This document shows positions 1 through 10,089 of a stretch of 64,000 bases of DNA, one piece after another. The first letter of the stretch is position 1. Each line of letters opens with the position of its first letter. Where the stretch lies: assembly GCA_020205615.1 (NCBI GenBank), contig CM035170.1, positions 60,067,322 through 60,131,321 on the forward strand, written 5' to 3'. Source of the stretch: Panax quinquefolius (Eukaryota > Streptophyta > Magnoliopsida > Apiales > Araliaceae). The notes under the pieces were generated by a model, which was not told where the DNA came from, made no database searches, and was given only the letters and a program-made list of their open reading frames with translations. The position numbers and the translations under genes were made by a program.

Positions 1-783
1 TATTCTTCATTTTCCAAACCCCCAGTTGTCTCCTCAACGTCCACTCCTTTCAGTTCATCCAGTGGCATGCACACTTCGGGCTTTCCATCAATTTCATCAT
101 CCATGTCATAGTACCAATTGTTTTGAGGGCGATTGCTCAAGGCTTCGAATATTTGATCCATTTGATTCTGCAGATTCCGAATTGACCTCTCTTGCTCAAT
201 CATATTCTCCTCAGTTGATGCTACAAACTTGAACCACAAATTCTCCAAACTTGAATTATCTTGTTCAATTTCAAAATTCTTGTGTTGAGGGTCATTCATT
301 GAGGAGTTAATGAGTTATTCCATCTGTCGATTAAGATTCTGGGTTGATATCTGCTATAATCCTTGACATGAATTCCTTCAACTCTGAATTTTCTTCTTGT
401 TGCATTGGAGGTGGATATGAGAAATCTGATGGATATGTTGGACTTCGAATGTAGTCTTGGTCTTCATAGTTACAATTCCATTCATAATCTGGGTGATACC
501 CCCAACCTTGTTGATAATCAGGATAAACATCATTGCTGAAGAAATCACCCCCAAACTGCACTTATCCAACCTTGATGTTGCACTGATAACTCGGATGCTT
601 GCCAGCACAGTATTCACATGTAACTACTATCTCTCAAGTATGTTGGGCTGCAAGAATATCCAACCTCTCCGAAAGTGTTGCAATTTGTGCTAACAATGTA
701 GAATATACATTGAATCTCTCAGTGCTTATCTCCTTTGGTTGAGGCATATTCGCATAAGGCCATTGATAAGCAAAGTCATTCAT
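1..783 (-). pseudogene. Gag remnant of Athila/Tat-like gypsy element G (runs off the window)
   Basis: On the minus strand a reading frame starts at the ATG at 783 and continues, with stops near 558 and 310 and at least one frame change, to the window edge. About 50 codons in it has a zinc-knuckle-like CEYCAGKHPSYQC motif (about 570-620). This is followed by a Tyr/Asp/Pro-rich stretch and a predicted coiled-coil-like segment rich in Gln, Glu and Asn (240-1). That order resembles the C-terminal half of gag in Athila/Tat-type Ty3-gypsy elements. The capsid domain normally found before the knuckle is missing, so this is a deleted, probably non-autonomous gag. Directly upstream of the ATG is a pyrimidine tract ending in TTTGCAG, which resembles a splice acceptor. 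The lineage call rests on the knuckle and the adjacent tRNA-Asp-type PBS and is moderate. Confidence 0.6.
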
Positions 784-904
784 GGTACCTGCAAAGAAAA
801 AAAAATATAGGAAGAAAATTAAAATAGAATAAAAGAAAATAAAATGTTTAAATTAAGACTAATTTGATTGAAATTAATGTTGGCAAAAATTATTAAAATA
901 ATTC

Positions 905-920
905 CCCAGCAACGGCGCAA
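905..920 (-). other. Primer-binding site of element G (tRNA-Asp type)
   Basis: Read on the minus strand this is TTGCGCCGTTGCTGGGGA, close to the plant tRNA-Asp 3' end complement TGGCGCCGTTGCCGGGGA used by Athila and Tat retrotransposons. It lies a few bases inside the LTR end at 927, on the internal side, which fixes the minus orientation of element G. Confidence 0.75.
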
Positions 921-926
921 AAAACT

Positions 927-2346
927 TGTTGGGTAATTTTTAGTTACGCACAACACGCAAGTATACGTGGTCAACAAGTAATAAAGAGTAAGTAAAGTAT
1001 CGTTCCCACGGAGAATTAACTAATAAATTTTACCAAGCATTAACCCATAACCATCTCAGTCTTATTTAAACGAATGATATTATATTTTTTATTTAAACTA
1101 CGAAATTAAATAAACCTAACTAATCCTAGAGTGAGACTAGATAATGAAGACCTGAGATCATAATTTCATCTATTGACTCATTCAAATCCACACATTTCAT
1201 GTTAAGCCAAAGTAATTGTACTGGTTTGTTAGTCGAGAACACGAACGTAAAGTACAACCATCTCTCAATGTACCATACCTATATCACGTATAATCCATAA
1301 TTGATAGAATACACATGAACACTCACATTACCTAAACCACTATATGTCTATGCGATTTACAAATAATTAGGGTTTAATCCCAAATTCTCAATTGACTACG
1401 AATGGTGCTTCAATATATGTCTATCCTAAGCACAAATTATACATCATATCACAATATAGAATATACAATCAAAAGCTATTAAGATCAGATCCAAACCCAT
1501 ACTTCGTTTTTCAAGTCCATATGGGTTATCACAGTAATTGATGGCCAATCAACTAAGCAAGTAATCAAGAATCTTAATAGACAAACCCATAGAAATCAAA
1601 ATAGGCTAACAATGAAATATATCAGAAATAACTAATACATAGAATCCATTGCAATCTCAGAATAGAATTTACATCATATCTGAATTAACGCTACCATCCG
1701 CATATTGAATAAACATCATAAGATACAATTAGGAATCAAAGATAGAGTAAGGATAGAGAATTGTAGTGCAAATCTGTTCTCTTGATCCAAGGTTGAATCT
1801 CTAATGCTTCCCAATTGCTTCAAGTCTCCAAACTAATCAAATCTAAAAATAATATCTACACTACTCTACTCTACTTTATTATTGAAAATCAAAGAGAGAA
1901 AACAACAATAGTTCCTTGATCCCCCCAAGAGATGGAATATGTCTCCACATCCTGCTCCTAGGTCTAATATATTAAGAGTCCTAGTCGTAACATTCCTGAC
2001 TTTGGGCGGTTTATGCATCTGGCAAATAATTGCTTTACCGTGTTATAAACAAGTTGGTAGCGGTATGCGTGCGTACACTAACTAGGCTCGACTTATTTTA
2101 CTTGTTCTGCTTCAACCTTCTGCTTCCTTTTAACCTCATAGCACTTCACTCCAAGACTTCAATCCAACCTTTGGCAACATACTTAACTCCATTTCCTTTC
2201 CATCATCAATCCATCCTAACTTTGAACACAACTTAGCTGCAATAACAGAGCACAAAGGCATAAAAATTTGTACAATAACAAGAGATTAAGCACAAATTCA
2301 TGTCAGTTAATATCCAAATAAGTGGTTATAAAACAACTTATCAACA
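927..2346 (-). mobile_element. 5' LTR of Athila/Tat-like gypsy element G
   Basis: The segment begins TGTTGGGTAA and ends TTATCAACA, giving the TGTTG/CAACA inverted termini expected of an LTR. Its length is about 1.42 kb. It abuts the tRNA-Asp-type PBS, and the gag remnant lies beyond that, so it is the 5' LTR of a minus-strand element whose other half is left of the window. On its right it interrupts the 3' LTR of element A; the five bases after it, TACTT, are the expected half of a TSD. No coding potential is seen inside. Confidence 0.65.
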
Positions 2347-2834
2347 TACTTATAGCACTCAAAAATTAAAATATAATTAATACTATATTATTATTCTCAT
2401 TCCTTGATAAAAATCCAAAATTAGGGTTTGGATTCCATATCCGATTTATCTTTCATATTTAACATTATTAATTAAGTTAAAATAATTAACTTAATTATTC
2501 TAGCATAAATTCATATAATAAAATAAATAATTATTATAATAATTTAAAAATCATTTCATATATTATTTAAATAATATATAGTTATAATTTCATGGAAAAT
2601 AATTAATAAAAATATTTCTACTATAAAATTAATTATTATAATAATATAATTTATAATAAGCAATAATTCTAAAAAAAAATTATTTGTAATTATTCTTGTA
2701 ATAAATAAATTGTATATTTATCACATAAATGCATACACATTATCTGACACATATTATCACCTTTAAAATAATAATAATAAAAATTATTCGCAAAATTTCT
2801 GATTTAATTATATAGAAAATATCAGGTTATTACA
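2347..2834 (-). mobile_element. 3' LTR of element A, truncated by insertion of G
   Basis: This is the terminal 488 bp of an LTR, nearly identical to the right end of the 4614-9652 LTR. It ends in ATTACA at 2834 and is followed by the PPT (purine-rich CCTTATAAGGGAGGG on the minus strand), as expected at a 3' LTR boundary. Confidence 0.75.
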
Positions 2835-2850
2835 TTTACCCTCCCTTATA
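2835..2850 (-). other. Polypurine tract of element A
   Basis: The minus strand reads a purine-rich run containing AAGGGAGGGTAAA directly before the LTR start TGTAATAACC. This is the usual plus-strand priming site next to a 3' LTR. Confidence 0.6.
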
Positions 2851-3020
2851 AGGATTCTGTCCCCGGAATCACCATTTTAAAACCTATACATACAAGGGTA
2901 CATAGCATACACAATCATTGTAATTAGATCTCGATCATAATTGATCGAACCGATCTTTAACTACTTAGCATAAAGCTCTTACATGGAAATTTGATTTCTA
3001 AAAGAACTCAAATTTATCCT

Positions 3021-3830
3021 TCAAAATAATTTATAAAATAATTTATTATATATACATAAGAAAATAACATTTGTTTGAATAATACCTGGAGTTGCATCCC
3101 CGGCTGCTACCAAATCCTGAACAATCATGTTGAAGACTCCTTCGGTTGGTTCTGTTGGTTTGTTTGTTGAAGTTGGTCCCGTTGTCGCCAATGTCCTGCT
3201 GCCTTTTCCCGTATTCGGATTCATTGCCTCCCTTCTCCTTCTTGGATAGTCTTTCACCTTATGCTCCATTGATTCACAAATAAAACACCCACTATACATT
3301 CTTGGATTGGGGCAGTTAGGAGAGATATGTCCCTCCTGCCCACACTTGTAGCACACATTCTTTCCTTTTAAACACTCTCCTGAATGATTCTTTCCACAAT
3401 TTCTACAATGCACAACTTGTTTCTTTCCACCTTTTGGCCTATTTTCCGTATTCCCAACATTATCTCCTTTTCTCTTTCCAGTTCTACTACAACTACTCCC
3501 TTTTTCGGCTTTAACTTGATTTGTCTCCCACCAAAAATTCAACCCTCCTTTCATTGTATAGGTGGCAAAAGCTGTCTTTTGCCCCTCCGTTACCCTTGTT
3601 ATCATAACCACTTCTACAAGGTTAGTTGATCTTCTAAATTCTGGCGATTCGTTTATCTTGAAGTCTTCGAAGTTTGCCGATCGATTGTCTGGCTGATTTC
3701 CTGCGGCTGGTAATCCATTTTGCATAGCTTGAGTGTCTATATTCATCAAATTCTGCATCGGGTCTGGTTGTCCTCCAGCTTTGTTGACAGGTTCTTCTGT
3801 CCTTTGGTTTTGTTTTTGTCTTGGCGGCAT
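3021..3830 (-). CDS. Gag-like protein of element A with three Cys clusters
   Basis: The 269-residue frame is open from the ATG at 3830. Residues about 79-105 (RVTEGQKTAFATY...FWWE) match the core of the retrotransposon gag domain. Three Cys-rich clusters follow: CRNCGKNHSGEC (142-153), CYKCGQEGHISPNC (160-173, a canonical CX2CX4HX4C knuckle) and CFICESMEHKVKDY (182-195, last Cys lost). A normal gypsy gag is longer. Sequence is missing both before the capsid core and between it and the knuckles, where the FWWE segment runs almost directly into a basic KRKG stretch. After residue about 250, where protease would normally begin, the frame ends and no pol follows. Such a protein could still bind RNA, but whether it is made is unknown. 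TTTAATCAG just upstream of the ATG looks like a splice acceptor. Confidence 0.7.
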   Translation of the reverse strand: MPPRQKQNQRTEEPVNKAGGQPDPMQNLMNIDTQAMQNGLPAAGNQPDNRSANFEDFKINESPEFRRSTNLVEVVMITRVTEGQKTAFATYTMKGGLNFWWETNQVKAEKGSSCSRTGKRKGDNVGNTENRPKGGKKQVVHCRNCGKNHSGECLKGKNVCYKCGQEGHISPNCPNPRMYSGCFICESMEHKVKDYPRRRREAMNPNTGKGSRTLATTGPTSTNKPTEPTEGVFNMIVQDLVAAGDATPGIIQTNVIFLCIYNKLFYKLF

Positions 3831-4599
3831 TATCTGATTAAATAAATCATGTTCATCTAACTAATTCATAGTACTTTATAGCATATCACATACTGATTTA
3901 AACATTTGATATCCCTTTGTGACATAAAAGTCGGGAATCACTTCCACAACTTATACAAAAGTTAAGAATATTACATTACACATCATAGAGCATATATATT
4001 CAAGTAATACTAATACTACTTATTTCTTACACCTTCACTCATGATCAATTGCTTAGTATTCTATATATTCCTATTATCCTCAATAATCCATTCACACCTA
4101 ACTATACCAAGTTCGTCAAACTTACCACACATTATGAGTTTAAGAACTCACTACAATCATATGAGTTTAAGAACTCGAGCTTGACCATATACTCTCTAAC
4201 TATACTCTACCTATCTGCTATATATACTACCGTTTCTGAATCCGGTATTTCATTTCGTAGTATAATCACCTCATCAGGGTTGCTTTTAATGTGAGCCTCT
4301 ATTTCAGCTATTTACTTTGATATTGGCTCGATCATGGAGGTTGACTCCTTCTTTACAATCTGAGGGTATCCTAATTCTTTTCTATTTGACATCTACACAA
4401 CAACTATCTTGATTAGCACATAATATATACACACAGCAAATAATAATTTTATATAAGTTATCTTTTATTTCGTTTAATGATGAATTTATTCAATTCATCT
4501 CCTTATAAACTCTACAAGAGTTATTTGTATTTTCAACGTTTCCCTCTGTTCTAAGGTTATAGCCTAAGGTCAAACCCACCTAAGGTTTTTAACCCTAAG

Positions 4600-4613
4600 A
4601 TTTGATATCAACT
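4600..4613 (-). other. Degraded tRNA-Met primer-binding site of element A
   Basis: The minus strand reads TTGATATCAAATC immediately inside the LTR end. Compared with the tRNA-iMet complement TGGTATCAGAGC it differs by G-to-A changes, the pattern left by deamination of methylated cytosines on the other strand. Confidence 0.6.
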
Positions 4614-5429
4614 TGTAACGCCCCCAAATTCGGGTACTTGAAACCCGAACTCAGTGCTTTACGATACCATTTCTATGAGCGAAATAATACTAATAATAAT
4701 AACAATAATATAAATACCAAACTTAATTTACATATATCAGAGTCTAATCCCAAGTACACGACCTTTACTACACTTCATTACATGATAGATAATAAATATC
4801 ATTGCCTTAATAATATATAACTATTACAAAAGATACCATTAAACTTATATTGTTTGCTCTCCTTTGTCCTTGTTCTTGCTTGAACCTTCTAGTTGATCAC
4901 ACTTAGCTGAAAACATTTAAATTAAGCAAGGATGAGCATTTGAGTGCCCAACAAGTAATAACAATTATAAATGTTAGCTGAAAGGATTAAATGTTTTCTT
5001 TATTCATCACTTCTACAACGATTCAATAGTTGTGAAGTAAACTAAACCGATAATAATAACATAACAACTCTGCCTCACAATTTTGAAACTACGTACTGAC
5101 TATAAATGGGTATTAGTTGACAGGCTATGAACATTGTTTTTAGTTTTCGCTAAGGTTTAGCAGAACTTCATCTGCAAACCGTCATAACTTACAAGCACGA
5201 GGGTGATCTGCCCAATGTGCCCTGTATTGATCAATACTACATACAAGAACGATATTATCGTTCACTCTGTCCGCCTTGGGCGCATAAAAGTTTTCCCTTG
5301 TTCAAGATGTTCATACATAGTCTGGAATCTGAACCAAAACAATTTGATTGGATACAATAAGGTTTTATTATATTCAACGATATTTCTAAATCTGTGTCTA
5401 GCTGATCAAATAGCTTAGACGGCTTATAT

Positions 5430-5446
5430 ATATATATATATATATA
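5430..5446. repeat. (TA)n microsatellite
   Basis: A short TA dinucleotide run inside the 5' LTR of element A. Confidence 0.8.
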
Positions 5447-6099
5447 TCAACATGTGTTTAACTACAATGATTATCCAAGTGAGGACACTTGTATAACCAT
5501 ATTTCAAAATTAACGAACAGAATATATATATGAGTTATATAATATAATATCATGTTGATAACCAATGATCGGATATAATATATATGATAATAGGGTTAAT
5601 AATCTGGTATAATAATAATATAATTCTGAAACTTCTTACTTCTGTCCATTGCATAAAGGAAATGCAAAGGTAGGATACTTGCATGATCTGCTGCTTACAG
5701 TTATGCAACTTAGTTTTATCTTTTATACCGAAACCTATCATCATTAAGATCATTCTATCGATTAGAATAACATATCGTAACATATAATAATCGCTTATCA
5801 AGCGGTCAAAGACATAACCTAATCACATTGTCACACAAATTAATAGTCATCGAATCACAAACAAACATTAATACAATCAAAATATCTAAGTCCAGATCAA
5901 TTTACAAATACGCTTGTTATCAACTTTTATCGGTAATTATCGAGTCTAAGACTCTATCCTGTAGTTCAACATCCTTAAGTATCATCATTCATATTATTTT
6001 TAAATGACTTATAATAATTTTTAAAATTTATTATAATTTATCATGATTTTTCAAACACTAGAATCATTATTAAATGATTTAAATATTAAATAATTCTAT

Positions 6100-7050
6100 T
6101 ATCATTAATATTTAATTAATATTAAACTATTAATGAAACCATTGCCAAAATATTAAAGTTATTTATAATAACTCAAAATAATTTTAAAACACTTTTATTA
6201 CCCTTAAATGATTTATAAAACAATTAAAATCATTTTTAAATAATTACCATTAATATTTGATTATTAATGTATTATTCATCAAAATATAAAAAGTCCTTAA
6301 TTATAACTTAAAATATTTTTAATTCATTTATTTCCTTTTTAAATGATTTTTAAACCAATAAAACCATTTTTAAATTATTTATTTAATATAATTAACTAAC
6401 TCTAATATCATTTATAATAAATTAATAATCATTAATATTAAATTATTAATGAAATTATCCTTTAAATATTAAAAGTTATATTTTATAACTTAAAATATCT
6501 TTAAACACTTTATTTTTATTTAAAATAATTTTTATAATATTAAAATCATTTTAAAACTAAATTATTTAATATAATTATTAACTAAATTTAATAATAATAA
6601 TAATTAATTAATTAAATTTACCTTTAAATATTGAAAGTTATATTTTATAACTTAAAATATTTTTAAACTATTTATTTTCATTTAAAATGATTTTTATAAT
6701 ATTAAAATCATTTTTAATTAATTTATATAATAAAATTATTAAAAAATATAATATCATTAATATTAAATAATTAATGAAATTTGTTTTAAAATATTAAAAG
6801 TTATATTTTATAACTTAAAATATTTTTAAATAACTTATTATCATTTAAAATGATTTTTAATATAATAAAATCATTTTTAATTAATTTATTTAATGCATTT
6901 AATAAATAAATAAATTATCAATAATATTTAAATAAATACTAATATTTATGAAAAATATTTTAAATTATTAAAAGTTAATTTTTATAACTTAAAATAATTT
7001 TTGTAATTTTTAGAAATTAATTAATATTTTAAAATAATTTTAGGAAATTA
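6100..7050. repeat. AT-rich tandem array, monomer about 165 bp, in LTR A
   Basis: The anchor TTATAACTTAAAATAT recurs, exactly or nearly, at about 6164, 6301, 6483, 6645, 6808 and 6981, giving spacings of 137-182 bp. Between anchors the same TTTAAAATGATTTTTA and TTAATTAATTTA segments repeat. The array is degenerate and has no coding potential. Confidence 0.65.
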
Positions 7051-7088
7051 AAATAATTATAATTGCACTGTGTGTCGCTAAAGACTAC

Positions 7089-7114
7089 CTATAGCGACAG
7101 AACCGTCGCTATAG
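7089..7114. repeat. 26-bp palindrome shared by LTRs A and C
   Basis: Perfect 10-bp arms CTATAGCGAC (7089-7098) and GTCGCTATAG (7105-7114) flank the 6-base loop AGAACC. The arms extend to 12 bp here. The same 26 bp occur in the opposite orientation at 10956-10981 in LTR C, loop included, although the flanking sequence has diverged. Confidence 0.85.
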
Positions 7115-7129
7115 GTGTTCTTCGTGATC

Positions 7130-7960
7130 TTGGCTAATCCCAGAAACTCATGGGCAATGACCGAGTTGGCTACTTTGACCAATGATTAAACACTGATCAA
7201 GTAGTTTCTGGACTTGGTTTTGGTCAAATCGTGTAGTACAATTGCAACACTAAAAGACCCAACAACATACATGATTAAACAACATCACAATAAGTTGATC
7301 TAAGCCTTTAAAGTTACTATCAGAGCTGTTCTTCATTTCTAGGTTACCTAGAAATGAAGAACAGTTCCACTGCCTTACATTAATTGGACTCCTATAACTT
7401 GTGATTCTTGTAATGTTTATGTGATCTAATGCATGCAGTATGTATCTAGAATGACAAGGAAGAGATCTTTCATCTAAAACACATATAACAATAAAAGAAT
7501 CAACCGTTATGACCTGGTCAAACCATGTCAGAGACCGTGTTCATATGTTTTCTGGGTTACCTAGAAAACAGAACACATGGTCAAGCTGCCTGGTTTGACC
7601 GCCCATATAATCTAACATGTTTGATGTTAATGTAATCTAAAGACATTAGAATGAAGTATAAGCAACGTAAGACAACTTAGATGCATCAACAACAACAAAT
7701 CAACAACACCATAACAGATCTAGATGCTTGAAAAGCTTGTCAGGCCCTTTTTGGGCAAATCCGGGTTACCCAGAATTATCCGGTCGATGCCGGTCAACGT
7801 GGTTTGACCACGAATAACTTGAAATCTGAACATTTAATGGCTGTGATTCGACTTCCAGAGCACGGACCTTACAACATACTACCAATACCAACATTTAAAC
7901 ATACAGAAACATAAACAGAATGAGATCCAGGAGGTCTAACATTAGTTGTCAGACATCAAA
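7130..7960. repeat. Degenerate ~210-bp tandem repeats in LTR A
   Basis: Copies are phased by a near-palindrome around GGTTACC (TTTCTGGGTTACCTAGAAA-like) at about 7343, 7554 and 7763, with a weaker one near 7140. Between them, segments such as TAACATGTT, ATCTAATGCATG and AACAACAA recur. Identity is low, so the copies are old. Confidence 0.55.
7326..7364. repeat. Perfect 18-bp-arm hairpin in LTR A
   Basis: Arms CTGTTCTTCATTTCTAGG (7326-7343) and its exact complement (7347-7364) are separated by TTA. It is the best-preserved member of the GGTTACC-centred palindromes that phase the ~210-bp repeats. Confidence 0.85.
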
Positions 7961-8292
7961 TTTTTTTTCTTCTAGATTTTGAAAAACACCAAACCCGAGC
8001 CTTTAGATGTTATGGATCTAACATCTAGTAACTCAGATCATCATTATACACTACATCTAACATGTTTAACACAAAAAAACATCTAATATAGGATCAATGT
8101 ACAGATTTTTCAAGCTAGGGTTTTATACCTTCTTTGATTTATTTCTGATCCTGGCTACTGATTTGTTAGTGGATTTCGTGGGGCTGGTACTTGGGACTGA
8201 TATGCCTTAAAATTTTCGTGGGTTTGGGTTGAGAAAGAATGTTTGGGTGTTTGGTGCAAAATGAGCTAGCAAATGAATTTCTCTCTGTCAAA

Positions 8293-8303
8293 TCTATTTA
8301 TAG
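8293..8303 (-). promoter_or_regulatory. TATA box of LTR A
   Basis: The minus strand reads CTATAAATAGA in a local context typical of LTR promoters, with a splice-donor-like AAG/GTATAAA about 150 bp downstream. Confidence 0.5.
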
Positions 8304-8499
8304 AAGTGTTAGATGCATGTATGGCCGATAATGTGGTCGTTCATTTCTTTGAGTTTTTAGTCACATTGGGGTTTGTTGGATTTGGTCACCAACTTCACCT
8401 AAGGTCAAAACCTATACATTAGCTTCAATAATGCAAGGGGTATTTTGGTCTTTTCATTTAAAAATTTAATGGCTTTTTGGGCAGTTGGCAAACTCTTAC

Positions 8500-9120
8500 G
8501 GTTTGACCCATAGGGTTTAACCCTTAGGATTTAACCCTAAGGTTTTCCAATAATTGCATTCTAGAATTATATTTTACGGTTTAAAAAAATAAAAAATATT
8601 AGTTTCTAAAAATAGAAAATTAGGGTTTATTAATTAGATTAGGTTTCTAATTACATTATACAGAAACATTAGGGTTGAAAATGACTAATTATAATTATCC
8701 TTGCTAATTTAGCAATTAAGGTTTACCATAAGTAATTAGGGTTACCAAATCATAATTAGGATTTCTAATTACCAAATTAGGGTTTCTAGATATTAGGATT
8801 TTAAATTACTAATTAGGTTTTCCATAATTAGCAATAAAACCTACAATACCTGATATTAATCACATTAACACAATTTTTGTCTGATCACTAACTCTAGTTT
8901 AGGTTTCAAATTAGGGTTTCTCATTTCAAAAATTAGGGTTTACTAATTTAAAAATTAGGGTTCTCAATTAATTAGGGTTCCTAATTAATTAAGATTTTCC
9001 ATACATAGGGTTAAAATTAATAATACATGACATTCATAACGTAAAGTAATTACTTGAAAATCTTATAGTCTTATTTGACTATAAAATTAGGGTTTATTAA
9101 AATAATACTAGGGTTTATCA
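8500..9120. repeat. Cluster of telo-box-like AAACCCTA motifs in the U3 of LTR A
   Basis: At least ten copies of TAGGGTT (AACCCTA on the element's sense strand) occur within about 600 bp, separated by variable AT-rich sequence such as AATTAGGGTTTC. They are not a perfect (TTTAGGG)n array, so this is a degenerate motif cluster rather than an interstitial telomere. Confidence 0.6.
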
Positions 9121-9773
9121 TGATATGCTAAAATTGTTCCACATTAACCTTACACATATAATATACATACTTATATCAATTAAAAATCAAAATATAATTA
9201 ATACTATATTATTATTCTCATTCCTTGATAAAAATCCAAAATTAAGGTTTGATTCCATATCCGATTTATCTTTCATATTTAACATTATTAATTAAGTTAA
9301 AATAATTAACTTAATTAATCTAGCCTAAATTCATATAATAAAATAAATAATTATTATAATAATTCTAAAATTATTTCATATATTATTTAAATAATATATA
9401 ATTATAATTTCATGGAAAATAATTAATAAAAACATTTCTACTATAAAATTAATTATTATAATAATATAATTTATAATGAGCAATAATTCTAAAAAAAATT
9501 ACTTGTAATTATTCTTGTAACAAATAAATTTTATATTTATCACATAAATGCATACACATTATCTGGCACATATTCTCACCTTTAAAAGAATAAAAAAAAA
9601 ATTATTCGCAAAATTTCTGATTTAATTATATAGAAAATATCGTGTTATTACAGGTAACTTGTAAAATGGCGAAAACCTTTAGTTGGTGACTAACTAAATT
9701 GACTTGGTGACTTAAAATCTCAGTATTTTAACCTCTAAATGACAGCAATATCAGATCATACATTGCACCAATT

Positions 9774-9787
9774 TATTATATAAGATA
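9774..9787 (+). promoter_or_regulatory. TATA box of LTR C
   Basis: ATTATATAAGATAG is followed by a CT-rich leader (CTCTCTCTCTCC) and then by the donor-like GAAGGTATAAACCC, matching the layout in LTR A. Confidence 0.45.
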
Positions 9788-10089
9788 GAAGAGAGAAAGT
9801 CCATAAAGTTGCTCATTTTTCATCTAAGCTCTCAACAACTCTCTCTCTCTCCAAGACCTCCGAATTTCTTAAGTAAATCAGTCACTAGATCACCTCTTAG
9901 AACACCTATATCAGTTAAGGAGATCAAAGATCAAAGATTTGAACTTGAAGGTATAAACCCTAATTAATATTTGATCATGTATGCGAAGATAGAGTTTATG
10001 TTTTTATGTTTATATAAGTGTTATAGGATATTTTATGATGATCTATGATGATCTATCATGGATCCATAAAATCAAAGTGCCTTAAAATG

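Larger units (their letters stand above)
2347..9652 (-). mobile_element. Element A: gag-only gypsy retrotransposon with a ~5-kb LTR
   Basis: Element A consists of a truncated 3' LTR (2347-2834), a 1.78-kb internal region (2835-4613) and a full 5' LTR (4614-9652, about 5.04 kb). The 488 bp of the left LTR match the right end of the 5' LTR (about 9165-9652) at roughly 95% by eye. The rest of the left LTR was displaced by element G. Inside there is a degraded tRNA-Met PBS next to 4614, a gag remnant and a PPT (2835-2850), but no protease, RT, RNase H or integrase. The layout is that of a non-autonomous gypsy element needing proteins from a relative. The LTR ends (TGTAATAAC start and GGGGGCGTTACA end on the minus strand) resemble Tekay/Del-type chromoviruses. 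Confidence 0.75.
4614..9652 (-). mobile_element. 5' LTR of element A (about 5 kb, with internal repeat arrays)
   Basis: Its termini are TGTAACGCCCCC at the left and ATTACA at the right, the complement of TGTAAT...GGGGGCGTTACA. No ORF of note is present. On the minus strand a TATA box (8293-8303) is followed after about 150 bp by AAG/GTATAAAACCCTA. Further along lie a ~210-bp tandem array (about 7130-7960), a 26-bp palindrome (7089-7114), an AT-rich ~165-bp array (about 6100-7050) and an R/U5-like region ending at 4614. The unusual length comes largely from these arrays. Confidence 0.7.

Noticed and set aside
7720..9140. Interstitial telomere array
   Set aside because: The TTAGGG-like motifs are irregularly spaced and degenerate, and lie within the U3 of LTR A; a telomere relic would show contiguous TTTAGGG units.
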